64,000 nucleotides of DNA from Nocardia coubleae NBRC 108252 (GTDB taxonomy: Bacteria > Actinomycetota > Actinomycetes > Mycobacteriales > Mycobacteriaceae). Below, in pieces: positions 1 to 8,194 of the stretch. Numbering within the stretch: the first letter of the stretch is position 1; every line of letters begins with the position of its first letter. A program made the translations under genes and the position numbers. Under the pieces are notes generated by a model. That model made no database searches, was not told the DNA's origin, and saw only the letters and a list, made by a program, of their open reading frames with translations. The stretch covers positions 620,001 to 684,000 of the forward strand of contig NZ_BDBD01000011.1 of NCBI RefSeq assembly GCF_001612805.1. The letters run 5' to 3'.

Positions 1-1
1 G

Positions 2-292
2 CTGCAGGAGTGGGTCGCCGACACCGATCTCGACGGGTTCAACCTCGCCTACGCCATCACCCCGGGCACGTTCGAGGACATCGTGAACCATGTCGTTCCG
101 GTGTTGACCGAACGCGGTGTGTACCGCACCGAATACGAGCCGGGGACCTTGCGCAACGCCCTCTTCGGGGCTGGTGATCGGCTACCCGCCCACCATCGTG
201 GTGCCGGGTATCGCGTCGGTGGTCCGCGGTCAACCGTGCTGCCGCACGCGGTGTCACGGCCGGGGTCGGTGAACGAACCGGCGGGCGCGTAG
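2..292 (+). CDS. FMN-dependent monooxygenase, C-terminal fragment
   Basis: The frame is open from the window edge to a TAG stop, giving the last 96 residues of a protein whose start lies outside the window. The segment with WVADTDLDGFNLAY, PGTFEDIV and VLTERGVYRTEYE is typical of the C-terminal end of the NtaA/SnaA/DszA/DmoA group of bacterial-luciferase-like, reduced-FMN monooxygenases. These act in the cytoplasm with a separate flavin reductase and often attack organosulfur or nitrilotriacetate-type substrates. The downstream sfnG and sfnB favour a sulfur substrate such as dimethyl sulfide, but this is inference. The family is clear; the substrate is not. Confidence 0.75.
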   Translation: MQEWVADTDLDGFNLAYAITPGTFEDIVNHVVPVLTERGVYRTEYEPGTLRNALFGAGDRLPAHHRGAGYRVGGPRSTVLPHAVSRPGSVNEPAGA

Positions 293-353
293 GAATGAAT
301 TCGCGCTGATCGCAACACTCTTCATCGGGTGCAGGTCAGCGCAGTATTCCGGT

Positions 354-1736
354 ATGACATCGCAGACTCCCGCTTCCCGCTCCACTCGTTCGGCCGCGGT
401 AATCGGCGCCGGCCAAACCGGCGTCACTGCGGCGCTAGGACTACTCGACGCCGGTTTCACCGTCACCCTCTACAGCGACCGAGATCAACGCGCACTGCGC
501 GACGAGGTGCCCGCCACCGGCACCGCCCTCGAATTCGGCGAAACCCAGCAGGCCGAAGCCGCGCTCGGGCTCGACAGCTACACCGGCCGCGCACCCCGCC
601 ACACCGGACTCAGTGTCCGCATCGCCGGACCGGAGAACGCCGAACTGATCGCGTTCGACGGCACCTTCGACGGGTATGTCGGGGTCGCGGTCGACACCCG
701 CCTCAAGGCCGACGAACGACTCACCGCCTTCCGGGCCCGCGGCGGCGAGTTCGTCGTCGACAACGTCACCCCGCAGTCACTGGACGCGATCGCCGCCGCC
801 AACGACCTCACCTTGGTCGCCACCGGTCGGGGCGGATTGTCCGACCTCTTCCCGATCGACACCACCCGCACCGTCTACGACAAGCCGCAGCGCTCGCTGC
901 TCACCGTCACCGTGACCGGCCTCGGCTACGACTCCGGTGTGTTCGCGCACCGCGGCCCGGCCGGTGGTGCGCACAGCTTGTTCTCCATCCTGGCCGAGCA
1001 GGGCGAAGCGTGGTGGGGCCCGTACCTGCACAAGGATGTGGGTCCGAGCTGGGCGTTCCTCGGTTGGGCGCGTCCCGGTAGCGACTGGGAGACCCGATTC
1101 GCCGCGGCCGATTCCGCCGAGTCGGCGTTGCGGATCGTGAAGGACCTCTACCGCGACTACATCGATTGGGATCTGCCGGAGGTGCAGGCCACCCAGGTGA
1201 TCACCGAAGACCCGCACTCCTGGCTCAAAGGCGCGGTGCGCCCGGTCGTGCGACAGGGTGTGGGACGCACCGAGGGTGGCCACCCGGTCGCCGCCCTCGG
1301 CGATACCGCGGTCGCCTACGACCCGGTCGCCGGGCAGGGTGCCCAGAGTGGGCTGATCCAGGCACAGCGCCTGGTCGCGGCCGCCGCGGTGCACGACGGG
1401 CCCTTCGACGAGCAGTGGATCGGCGAGCAGTACGCCGCGTTCCTGGCCGCCCGCAGCGATGCCGCCGCCAAGGTGACCCGGCTGTTCCTCAGCGATCCCG
1501 AGTTCGCCGACATCGGCGGTGAGTTCTTCGCCACAGCAGCCGTCGACCCGCGCTTCGCCTCGGCGCTGGTCGGGCTGCTGCACCGGCCGCAGCCGTTCCT
1601 CGCCATCGACACCCCCGAGGACGCCGCCGCCTACATCACCCAGGTCACCGGTGTGGACGCGGGCGAGTTGCTGGCGAAGTTCGCACCGGCGGGCCGCTTC
1701 GCGCGGTCGACGTTCGCACCGGTCGCCGTCGGATAG
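354..1736 (+). CDS. styrene monooxygenase-like FAD-dependent oxygenase (StyA type)
   Basis: A 460-residue protein with an N-terminal FAD-binding Rossmann motif (VIGAGQTGVTAALGLL, residues about 16-31) and a late FAD motif (ALGDTAVAYDPVAGQGAQSG, about 312-331). This layout matches the StyA/indole monooxygenase group of two-component flavoproteins, which use FADH2 from a separate reductase for epoxidation or sulfoxidation. The start ATG lies 61 bp after the preceding gene, and sfnG follows 40 bp downstream, so all are probably co-transcribed. No StyB-type reductase is in the window; the reductase may be shared with the luciferase-like enzymes. Its place in a sulfone-use cluster suggests it oxidises an organosulfur compound rather than styrene, which is inference. 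Confidence 0.75.
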   Translation: MTSQTPASRSTRSAAVIGAGQTGVTAALGLLDAGFTVTLYSDRDQRALRDEVPATGTALEFGETQQAEAALGLDSYTGRAPRHTGLSVRIAGPENAELIAFDGTFDGYVGVAVDTRLKADERLTAFRARGGEFVVDNVTPQSLDAIAAANDLTLVATGRGGLSDLFPIDTTRTVYDKPQRSLLTVTVTGLGYDSGVFAHRGPAGGAHSLFSILAEQGEAWWGPYLHKDVGPSWAFLGWARPGSDWETRFAAADSAESALRIVKDLYRDYIDWDLPEVQATQVITEDPHSWLKGAVRPVVRQGVGRTEGGHPVAALGDTAVAYDPVAGQGAQSGLIQAQRLVAAAAVHDGPFDEQWIGEQYAAFLAARSDAAAKVTRLFLSDPEFADIGGEFFATAAVDPRFASALVGLLHRPQPFLAIDTPEDAAAYITQVTGVDAGELLAKFAPAGRFARSTFAPVAVG

Positions 1737-1776
1737 CGACAGCCAACCCCCTCCCGCACCAACGTCTGGAGCAGCT

Positions 1777-2892
1777 ATGACAACCGAGCGGATCACCGAT
1801 CAGATCCAGTTCGCCTACTGGGTGCCGAATGTGAGCGGTGGCCTCGTCACCAGCGATATCGAACAGCGCACCAGCTGGGATTACGAGTACAACAAGAAGC
1901 TCGCGCAGACCGCGGAACGCAACGGCTTCGACTACGCCCTCTCGCAGGTGCGCTACACCGCCTCCTACGGTGCCGAATTCCAGCACGAATCCACGTCGTT
2001 CAGCCTGGCGCTGTTGCTGGCCACCGAACGGCTGAAGGTGATCGCCGCCATTCATCCCGGGCTGTGGCATCCGGCGGTGCTCGCGAAATTCGGCGCGACC
2101 GCCGATCACCTCTCGAACGGCCGGTTCGCGATCAATGTGGTGTCGGGCTGGTTCGCGGGCGAATTCCAGGCGCTCGGCGAGCCGTGGCTCGAGCACGACG
2201 AACGGTATCGGCGCAGCGGCGAATTCCTCGAGGTGATCCGCAAGATCTGGACCGAGGACGAGGTGAACTACGGTGGCGACTTCTACCGCATCCGCGATTT
2301 CACCTTGAAGCCGAAACCGCTGAACACCCCGGAGCGGCCCAATCCCGAACTGTTCCAGGGCGGCAATTCGACGGCGGCCCGGCGCAACGGCGGCCGCTAC
2401 GCCGACTGGTATTTCTCCAACGGCAAGGACTTCGGCGGCGTCACCGAACAGCTCGACGATCTGCGAGCCGTCGCCCGGGAGAACGACCGCGAGGTGAAAT
2501 TCGGGCTCAACGGGTTCATCATCGCCCGCGACACCGAGAAGGAAGCGCGCGATACGTTGCGCGAGATCGTCGAGAAGGCGAACAAGCCCGCGGTCGAGGG
2601 TTTCCGCGACGCGGTGCAGCAGGCGGGTGCGTCGACCGGCGACCGCAAGGGTATGTGGGCGGATTCGTCGTTCGAGGATCTCGTGCAGTACAACGACGGA
2701 TTCCGCACGCAGCTGATCGGCACACCCGAGCAGGTGGCCGAGCGGATCGTCGCCTATCGCGATCTCGGTGTGGACCTGATTCTCGGCGGATTCCTGCATT
2801 TCCAGGAGGACATCGAGTACTTCGGGGCGAAGGTGCTGCCGTTGGTTCGTGAACTCGAGGCGGCCCGGGTTCCCGCGACGGTGGTCGGCTGA
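1777..2892 (+). CDS. sfnG: dimethylsulfone monooxygenase SfnG
   Basis: A 371-residue luciferase-like monooxygenase. SfnG uses FMNH2 and O2 to oxidise dimethyl sulfone to methanesulfinate during sulfur starvation. Family marks include QIQFAYWVPNVSGGLVTSDI at the N-terminus, INVVSGWFAGEFQALGEPW (about 122-140), and a C-terminal LIGTPEQVAERI segment that occurs in this superfamily. An in-frame extension upstream runs through the previous gene and is not credible. The chosen ATG follows CTGGAGCAGCT, a modest ribosome binding site. It overlaps sfnB by one base (TGATG), indicating translational coupling. Confidence in the family is high. Confidence 0.92.
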   Translation: MTTERITDQIQFAYWVPNVSGGLVTSDIEQRTSWDYEYNKKLAQTAERNGFDYALSQVRYTASYGAEFQHESTSFSLALLLATERLKVIAAIHPGLWHPAVLAKFGATADHLSNGRFAINVVSGWFAGEFQALGEPWLEHDERYRRSGEFLEVIRKIWTEDEVNYGGDFYRIRDFTLKPKPLNTPERPNPELFQGGNSTAARRNGGRYADWYFSNGKDFGGVTEQLDDLRAVARENDREVKFGLNGFIIARDTEKEARDTLREIVEKANKPAVEGFRDAVQQAGASTGDRKGMWADSSFEDLVQYNDGFRTQLIGTPEQVAERIVAYRDLGVDLILGGFLHFQEDIEYFGAKVLPLVRELEAARVPATVVG

Positions 2893-4121
2893 TGACCGCG
2901 GCCACCGCCCAGCTCATCACCTCCGCCGACCAGGCCGTGTCCGTCGCGGCCGAGCTCGCCCGCGAGTTCGCGCCCGGTGCCGCAGCCCGTGATCGCGACC
3001 GCGAACTGCCGTACGCGCAGCTGGATCGGCTGGCGTCCTCGGGTCTGCTCGCGATCACGGTTCCCGCCGAATTCGGTGGGGCCGATCTGGCGCCGAGCGT
3101 GGTCACGGAAGTGGTGCGGCTGCTGGCGGTGGCCGATCCGAACATCGCGCAGATCCCGCACAGTCATTTCGTCTATCTGAATCTGCTACGCCTGGCCGGT
3201 ACCGACGAACAACGACGCGAATACTTTCGAGCGGTGCTCGGCGGTGCGCGCATCGCCAATGCCCAATCCGAGCGCGGTGGCCGGACCATCACCGATATCT
3301 CGACGACGCTGCGTCCGGTGGACGACGAATTCCGGATCGACGGCACGAAATACTATTGCACCGGCTCGTTGTTCGCTGATCTGCTCGCCGTGCTGACCCG
3401 ACTGGACGACCCGGACGCGCGCAGCGGCCTGCCCGCGGGCGAATACATCGCCTACCTACCTGCCCGAACACCGGGCGTCCGGATCGTGGACGACTGGAAC
3501 GGCCTCGGTCAGCGCACCACCGGCAGCGGCACCGTCGAATTGGACGATGTACGGGTGCGCGCCGAGCAGCTCGTTCCCCGGGCGAAAGCCCTCGCCGGAC
3601 CCACCGCCTACGGCGCGTACGCCCAGCTCCTGCACGCCGCGATAGACACGGGTATCGCACGCGGAGCACTCACCGCCGCAACAGAATTCGCGCGTGAACA
3701 TGCCCGGCCATGGTTCGAGGCCGGTGTCGACCGTGCCATCGACGACCCGCTGCTGACCCAGCGATTCGGCGAGTTGGTGGTGACGGTGGCAACGGCCGAA
3801 GCGACCCTGACCGCTGCGGCGAACGCCGTCGATTCGGCGATCCGCGCCCCGCTCTCGGGCACCGACGAACAGACCGCGGCCGGTCAAGCGTCCCTCGCCG
3901 TCGCGACGGCCAAGATCGTCGCCGACCGCGCGGCCGTGGACGTGTCGAGCGCACTGTTCGAGGTGAGCGGAACCCGCAGTGCCGCAGGGGATCTCAACCT
4001 GCACCGTTTCTGGCGCAACGCGAGGACGCACACACTGCACGACCCGGTCCGCTGGAAATACCATCATCTCGGCCGTGCCCTACTCCACGGCACTCCGCCG
4101 CCCGCCCACGGCACCTTCTGA
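2892..4121 (+). CDS. sfnB: SfnB-family sulfur acquisition oxidoreductase
   Basis: A 409-residue acyl-CoA dehydrogenase-fold flavoprotein. The segment ITVPAEFGGADL and the C-terminal arrangement LHRFWRNARTHTLHDPVRWKYHHLG match the SfnB/DszC-like branch rather than fatty-acid enzymes. This branch carries FMNH2-dependent monooxygenases that act on organosulfur compounds. The start codon overlaps the sfnG stop (TGATG). Expression under sulfate limitation is expected from relatives. No regulator of the sfnR type is visible nearby. The exact reaction of SfnB proteins is less well established than that of SfnG. Confidence 0.82.
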   Translation: MTAATAQLITSADQAVSVAAELAREFAPGAAARDRDRELPYAQLDRLASSGLLAITVPAEFGGADLAPSVVTEVVRLLAVADPNIAQIPHSHFVYLNLLRLAGTDEQRREYFRAVLGGARIANAQSERGGRTITDISTTLRPVDDEFRIDGTKYYCTGSLFADLLAVLTRLDDPDARSGLPAGEYIAYLPARTPGVRIVDDWNGLGQRTTGSGTVELDDVRVRAEQLVPRAKALAGPTAYGAYAQLLHAAIDTGIARGALTAATEFAREHARPWFEAGVDRAIDDPLLTQRFGELVVTVATAEATLTAAANAVDSAIRAPLSGTDEQTAAGQASLAVATAKIVADRAAVDVSSALFEVSGTRSAAGDLNLHRFWRNARTHTLHDPVRWKYHHLGRALLHGTPPPAHGTF

Positions 4122-4160
4122 CTGCTCGGCCGACGGCTGACCGACACCCCGCACACGTGA

Positions 4161-4194
4161 TCGCGCGTACACGGAGTTCACCGCGTACGCGCGA
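4161..4194. terminator. bidirectional hairpin between convergent sfnB and merR
   Basis: An inverted repeat with 14-bp arms (4161-4174 and 4181-4194), one A/C mismatch, and a 6-nt loop AGTTCA. It lies between the convergent ends of sfnB and the MerR gene, where a shared terminator is expected. There is no T tract, as is common in actinobacteria. Confidence 0.6.
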
Positions 4195-4203
4195 GACACC
4201 GCG

Positions 4204-4761
4204 CTAACCCGTCTTGCGGTTTTCCCTGGCTTTGCGCCGGTAGGACAGTTCGTCCTCCGGGCGGTCGGTGATGGCGGTGGCTCGTTCGGCGGGGAAGTCC
4301 GCGATGGCGCCGGTCAGTTCCCGCATGGCGCCGCTGACCGCGATTCCGAAGACGCCCTGCCCGCCCTGCAGTAAATCGACGACTTCCTCGGGTGAGGTGC
4401 ATTCGTACACCGAGGTGCCGTCGGAGAACAGGGTGATGCCGGCCAGATCGCCCACGCCACGACTGCGCAGGTGATCGACGGCGATCCGGATGTTCTGTAA
4501 AGAGATGCCCGCGTCCAGCAGGCGCTTCACGATCTTGAGGACAAGGATGTCCTTGAACGAGTACAGCCGCTGGCTCCCCGATCCCGCCGCGCCTCGGATC
4601 GACGGGACGACCAACCCGGTCCGCGCCCAGTAGTCGAGCTGACGGTAGGTGATTCCCGCGACCTGACACGCGCTCGGCACCCGGTAACCGACCAGATCAT
4701 CCGGAACCGAGTCGTCCGGGAACAAGCCAGGCTGCACTACATCCTGCGTTTGCTCTTCCAC
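4204..4761 (-). CDS. MerR-family regulator, Rv1830-like
   Basis: A 185-residue regulator. The MerR winged-helix is at about 25-95 (YRVPSACQVAGITYRQLDYW, then LYSFKDILVLKIVKRLLDAGISLQ). The C-terminal part (GITLFSDGTSVYECTSPEEVVDLLQGGQG is split here as residues about 108-136) is the ligand or partner domain typical of the Rv1830 type. It heads the conserved row gcvH-garA-merR-nuclease-merR, all on the minus strand. The mycobacterial homologue has been linked to cell-division gene control; that role is transferred by homology only. It ends in a basic YRRKARENRKTG tail. Confidence 0.88.
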   Translation of the reverse strand: MEEQTQDVVQPGLFPDDSVPDDLVGYRVPSACQVAGITYRQLDYWARTGLVVPSIRGAAGSGSQRLYSFKDILVLKIVKRLLDAGISLQNIRIAVDHLRSRGVGDLAGITLFSDGTSVYECTSPEEVVDLLQGGQGVFGIAVSGAMRELTGAIADFPAERATAITDRPEDELSYRRKARENRKTG

Positions 4762-4928
4762 TGACCGCTCCTTGCTCTGCCGACGTTCTCGAGTACCGGA
4801 GTCACGACGGATGTTGCCCGACTTTCGAGGTTACTCCTGTCATTGTCGGACCCATACGGTCATCGGACCAAGCACCGTGAGCGGCGATTCCCTCGACCTC
4901 TACTTCAGGGTCAGGAAATAGTCCGGCC

Positions 4929-5402
4929 CTAGCTGTCGGTCGCCTTGAAATCGTCGGGAGACACCGAGTCGAGGAACTCCTTGAACTTCTCGACCTCGTC
5001 CTCGCGCTCGTCGGGCATCACCAGCCCGGCCTCGGCCAGCACCGGCTCCTCGGCGAAGATCGGGCATCCCACGCGCAACGCGATGGCTACCGAGTCCGAT
5101 GGTCTGGCCGAGACCCGCAGGTCGCCGTCGAAGACCAGATCGGCGTAGAAGGTGCCCTCCTGCAGATCGACGATCCGCACTTCCTTGAGGGTGTGTCCGA
5201 GTTCGGTGATGAGAATCTTGATCAGATCGTGGGTGAGCGGACGGATGGGGGTGACCCCTTCCTGCTCGAGCACGATCGCGGTGGCCTCGGCCTGCCCGAT
5301 CCAGATCGGCAGATACCGCTCGCCCGCCGCCTCCCGCAGCAGCAGCACGGGCTGGTTCTGTGGCTGCTCGACACGGATGCCGATAACGCGCATCTCACTC
5401 AT
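4929..5402 (-). CDS. bifunctional nuclease family protein (DUF151), Rv1829-like
   Basis: A 157-residue cytosolic protein of the BFN/DUF151 family. MRVIGIRVEQPQNQPVLLLR begins the domain, followed by YLPIWIGQAEATAI (about 30-43) and the SARPSDSVAIALRVGCPIF signature (about 98-116). Plant members have combined DNase and RNase activity; bacterial roles are poorly known. The acidic C-terminal tail (DEREDEVEKFKEFLDSV) is typical of actinobacterial forms. It lies between two merR genes exactly as in mycobacteria, so the neighbourhood supports the call. Confidence 0.9.
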   Translation of the reverse strand: MSEMRVIGIRVEQPQNQPVLLLREAAGERYLPIWIGQAEATAIVLEQEGVTPIRPLTHDLIKILITELGHTLKEVRIVDLQEGTFYADLVFDGDLRVSARPSDSVAIALRVGCPIFAEEPVLAEAGLVMPDEREDEVEKFKEFLDSVSPDDFKATDS

Positions 5403-5575
5403 GCTGTTACACCTCGCATGCTCGGGCGGCCTCCGTGGTTACGCTCCGCTGCCGCCTCCGGCCGCTGACCTCTCATGCGTAGTCCTGCCTCCCATACTCG
5501 CCGCCGACGGCACGACCGCTGCCCCGCCCGGTATCACGAGTCTAGGCGAATCCGGCCACCCGGCGCTCGCGCGCG

Positions 5576-6364
5576 TCAGCTACCCAACGCGTTGCGCACT
5601 GCGGCTTTCACCAGTGCCGCATGCAGGTTCAGTGACAACGCCGCCAATTCGCGAACTGTTTCCTCGGCGCGGGCCCGCGCGTCGGCGTCACGGCTCTTCG
5701 CGATCGGTGCGGCGATCTGGGCGACCAGCGCCGCCTCCCGGTCGGCGGCCAGCTTGAACGCGCGCAGATGCCGTGCCTCCAAACCGAATTCGGCCATCGC
5801 CTTGGCCGCGCGCGCCAGTGTCACCGCATCGGCTTCGAAGAATCCACCCGCCCCGGGGACGATGAGTCCGGCCCGGAGCAGGTCGTCGAGGAAACGCTCC
5901 TCGATACCCGCCTTGGCGAGCAGATCGGCGCGGGTGAGCCGCACCGCGACATCGAAACGTAATTCTTCGGGCGTGATCTCCCCCGGAACGACACCGAGGC
6001 GGCGCGGCGCGGCGGGCGCGTCGTCCTCGGTGTACTCCTTGACGCCACGCAGGGAGTGCGCGCGAGCTCGCGCCTCACGCACACCCATCGTTGCAGCACC
6101 GCTGTCGATCGCTTCCAACTGCTCCTTGATCACCTTCAACGGCAGGTACTGATCGCGCTGTGCGGTGAGCACGAAACGCAGCCGTTCGTAGTCGGCCACC
6201 GAGAACCGCCGGTATCCCGACGGTGTCCGTTCCGGCCGGATCAGGCCCTCCGATTCGAGGAACCTGATCTTGGAGATGGTGATGTCGGGAAAATCTGGTC
6301 GCAGCAGGTCGAGCACGGAGCCGATCGACATCCCTCCGCGCGCCCACTGCGCCGCCCCGGTCAC
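5576..6364 (-). CDS. MerR-family regulator, Rv1828-like
   Basis: A 262-residue regulator with an N-terminal MerR helix-turn-helix. SIGSVLDLLRPDFPDITISK is followed by IRFLESEGLIRPERTPSGYR and FSVADYERLRFVLTAQRD. The family-typical long C-terminal domain (about 110-262) is predicted to mediate dimer or ligand contacts. The GTG start at 6364 follows GAAGGGCGCAGTGCT, a reasonable ribosome binding site; an ATG at codon 12 is the alternative. It sits directly downstream of garA (37 bp gap). Function beyond DNA binding is unknown. Confidence 0.88.
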   Translation of the reverse strand: MTGAAQWARGGMSIGSVLDLLRPDFPDITISKIRFLESEGLIRPERTPSGYRRFSVADYERLRFVLTAQRDQYLPLKVIKEQLEAIDSGAATMGVREARARAHSLRGVKEYTEDDAPAAPRRLGVVPGEITPEELRFDVAVRLTRADLLAKAGIEERFLDDLLRAGLIVPGAGGFFEADAVTLARAAKAMAEFGLEARHLRAFKLAADREAALVAQIAAPIAKSRDADARARAEETVRELAALSLNLHAALVKAAVRNALGS

Positions 6365-6401
6365 AGCACTGCGCCCTTCGCGAGCACCAGCACCGGACGG
6401 G

Positions 6402-6887
6402 TCATCGCGAACCCGCGCCCGTCGACGACTCGGTGGCCTGCGCGCGCGGGCCCGTCAGGAAGACAAGCCGGAACTTGCCGATCTGGACTTCGTCGCCGTT
6501 CTGCAGCTCCGAGGAGTCCACCGGCTCCCGGTTGACGTAGGTGCCGTTGAGGCTGCCCACATCCACCACCTGGAACGAGTCGTCGTCCTGCCGGAACTCG
6601 GCGTGCCGACGGCTGACGGTGACGTCGTCGAGAAAGATGTCACTGTCGGGGTGGCGACCGGCCGACGTGGTCGGCTGGTCGAGCAGAAAGCGCGAACCCG
6701 CGTTCGGGCCTCGCTTGACCACCAGGAGGGCGGCACCGACCGGCAGGCCCTCGACGCCCTGCACCGGCTGTTCGCCGGCCGGCTCTCCGGAGCGCGACGA
6801 ATCGACCTCGTTGAGGAAATCCGCGCGGAAGACCGATGTCGTCTCGGCCGCGGTCTCCCCGTAACCCGGGTCCCTGTTCTCGCTCAC
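6402..6887 (-). CDS. garA: GarA, FHA-domain regulator of glutamate and TCA metabolism
   Basis: A 161-residue protein. The N-terminal phosphorylation motif ETTSVFRADFLNE (about 15-27) is the site phosphorylated by PknB/PknG-type Ser/Thr kinases in mycobacteria and corynebacteria. It is followed by an FHA domain (about 55-145) with AGRHPDSDIFLDDVTVSRRH and DVGSLNGTYVNREPVD. In relatives, unphosphorylated GarA binds 2-oxoglutarate dehydrogenase, glutamate dehydrogenase and glutamate synthase. Phosphorylation makes it bind its own FHA domain and shuts this off. The GTG start has a strong GAGGAGAGAAACG ribosome binding site. Synteny with gcvH is conserved. Confidence 0.97.
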   Translation of the reverse strand: MSENRDPGYGETAAETTSVFRADFLNEVDSSRSGEPAGEQPVQGVEGLPVGAALLVVKRGPNAGSRFLLDQPTTSAGRHPDSDIFLDDVTVSRRHAEFRQDDDSFQVVDVGSLNGTYVNREPVDSSELQNGDEVQIGKFRLVFLTGPRAQATESSTGAGSR

Positions 6888-6995
6888 CGTTTCTCTCCTC
6901 CTCGAACCTGATTATCCATGCAAGCAGGTGCTGTCTTCGGCATTGACCGTACCCTGCCGGGGCGTGCCCGTGCAGGGAGAACTGTGAAGGCTGCG

Positions 6996-7394
6996 TCAGC
7001 CCCCGATAACTCCTTGATAACCCGCCGCATCCAGCAGTTCGGCGAGCGCCGCGTCCAGGCTCGCCGCGTCGTCGAAGGCGAGCTCGAACAACCAGCCCGC
7101 CTCGTAGGGGTCGCTGTTGAGCGTCTCCGGGGCCTGGACCAGATCCTCGTTCACCGCAACGACTTTGCCGCTGAGCGGGGCGTAGATGTCGGACACGCTC
7201 TTGGTCGATTCGACCTCGGCGATGCTCTCGCCCGCCGTGACGTCGGCGTCGGCGTCGGGCAGTTGGACGAACACCACGTCACCGAGCTGTGACTGGGCGT
7301 AGTCGGTGATACCGACACGGACCGCTGTGGGGCTGGTCCGCCGCACCCATTCGTGCTCCTCGGTGTAGTGCAGATCCTCAGGGGTCCGGGTCAC
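6996..7394 (-). CDS. gcvH: glycine cleavage system H protein
   Basis: A 132-residue lipoyl carrier protein of the glycine cleavage complex, which shuttles the aminomethyl group among the P, T and L proteins. EHEWVRR is the N-terminal mark, GDVVFVQLPDADADVTAG precedes the lipoyl-lysine motif AEVESTKSVSDIYAPLSG, and the C-terminus ends with LLDAAGYQGVIGG. The GTG at 7394 is preferred over an ATG 33 bases upstream because AAAGGA lies 6 nt before it. The other gcv genes are not in this window. Its place upstream of garA matches mycobacteria. Confidence 0.96.
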   Translation of the reverse strand: MTRTPEDLHYTEEHEWVRRTSPTAVRVGITDYAQSQLGDVVFVQLPDADADVTAGESIAEVESTKSVSDIYAPLSGKVVAVNEDLVQAPETLNSDPYEAGWLFELAFDDAASLDAALAELLDAAGYQGVIGG

Positions 7395-7436
7395 AGGACG
7401 TCCTTTCGTCGTGAACGTTGCACGCAACAGTAACGG

Positions 7437-8072
7437 CTAGCTCCCTCGGTGCGGCACAGGCGGTATCGATCGTGCGACCGCGACCGCCAGACCCGCGTAG
7501 AGCACCCCGGTCCACACGTACAGTGCGGTGCCCCAGATCAACAGTGCCCAACCGAAGGCCCAGCCGAAACCCGCGCCCACCCAGTCCATTTCCCCGGTGA
7601 GCAGCCAGGGCAGACCCGACATCAGCGCGAAGGTCGCCGCTTTGCCCAGGTAGATCACTTCCGGCGCGGGCAGCTCACGCCGTTTGTACACCGACAGGGT
7701 CACGGTGAGAACAAGGTCGCGAGCGATCAAGATCACTGCCAGCCACCACGGAATCAGGTCGCGCAGGACGAAGGCGGCCAGTGTCGTCAACAGATACAGG
7801 CGGTCGACGAACGGGTCGAGCAGGGCGCCAAGGCGCGAGGACTGATCGAGCAGTCTGGCCAGTTTGCCGTCGAGGAAATCGGTGAAGCCGCTGGCGATCA
7901 GCAGGGCGAAAGCCCAGCCGTCGGCGTGTTCGACCAGCATCAACCACAGGAAGACGGGGATGCCGATGAGGCGAAGCACGCTCAGGGCGTTGGGCACGGT
8001 CAGGATGCGGTCGCTGAACACGCCACCGCCGTCGGTGTCGCTCGTGCCAGGCGTTCCCGATTCGGTTGCCAC
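7437..8072 (-). CDS. pgsA: CDP-alcohol phosphatidyltransferase (PgsA type)
   Basis: About 211 residues, a membrane enzyme that joins CDP-diacylglycerol to an alcohol, making phosphatidylglycerophosphate, cardiolipin or a related lipid. It carries TVPNALSVLRLIGIPVFLWL at the start of the first membrane helix. The CDP-alcohol signature spreads over SGFTDFLDGKLARLLDQSSRLGALLDPFVDRL (DGx2ARx8Gx3Dx3D). The GTG at 8072 is favoured because it follows GCAGGGGC and gives the length of the Rv1822 homologue; an ATG-type start 12 codons upstream is the alternative. It is divergent from the DUF2252 gene. Confidence 0.88.
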   Translation of the reverse strand: MATESGTPGTSDTDGGGVFSDRILTVPNALSVLRLIGIPVFLWLMLVEHADGWAFALLIASGFTDFLDGKLARLLDQSSRLGALLDPFVDRLYLLTTLAAFVLRDLIPWWLAVILIARDLVLTVTLSVYKRRELPAPEVIYLGKAATFALMSGLPWLLTGEMDWVGAGFGWAFGWALLIWGTALYVWTGVLYAGLAVAVARSIPPVPHRGS

Positions 8073-8194
8073 GCCCCTGCATACCGCACCGACCCCCCGA
8101 CGCGCCATCCGGCCACGCCGGAACCCACCCCCATTTCGCGGCAGCTGAGCGGTCGTGGCCCTGTCCGGCCGCCGAACCGCTAACCTCGACAGTC

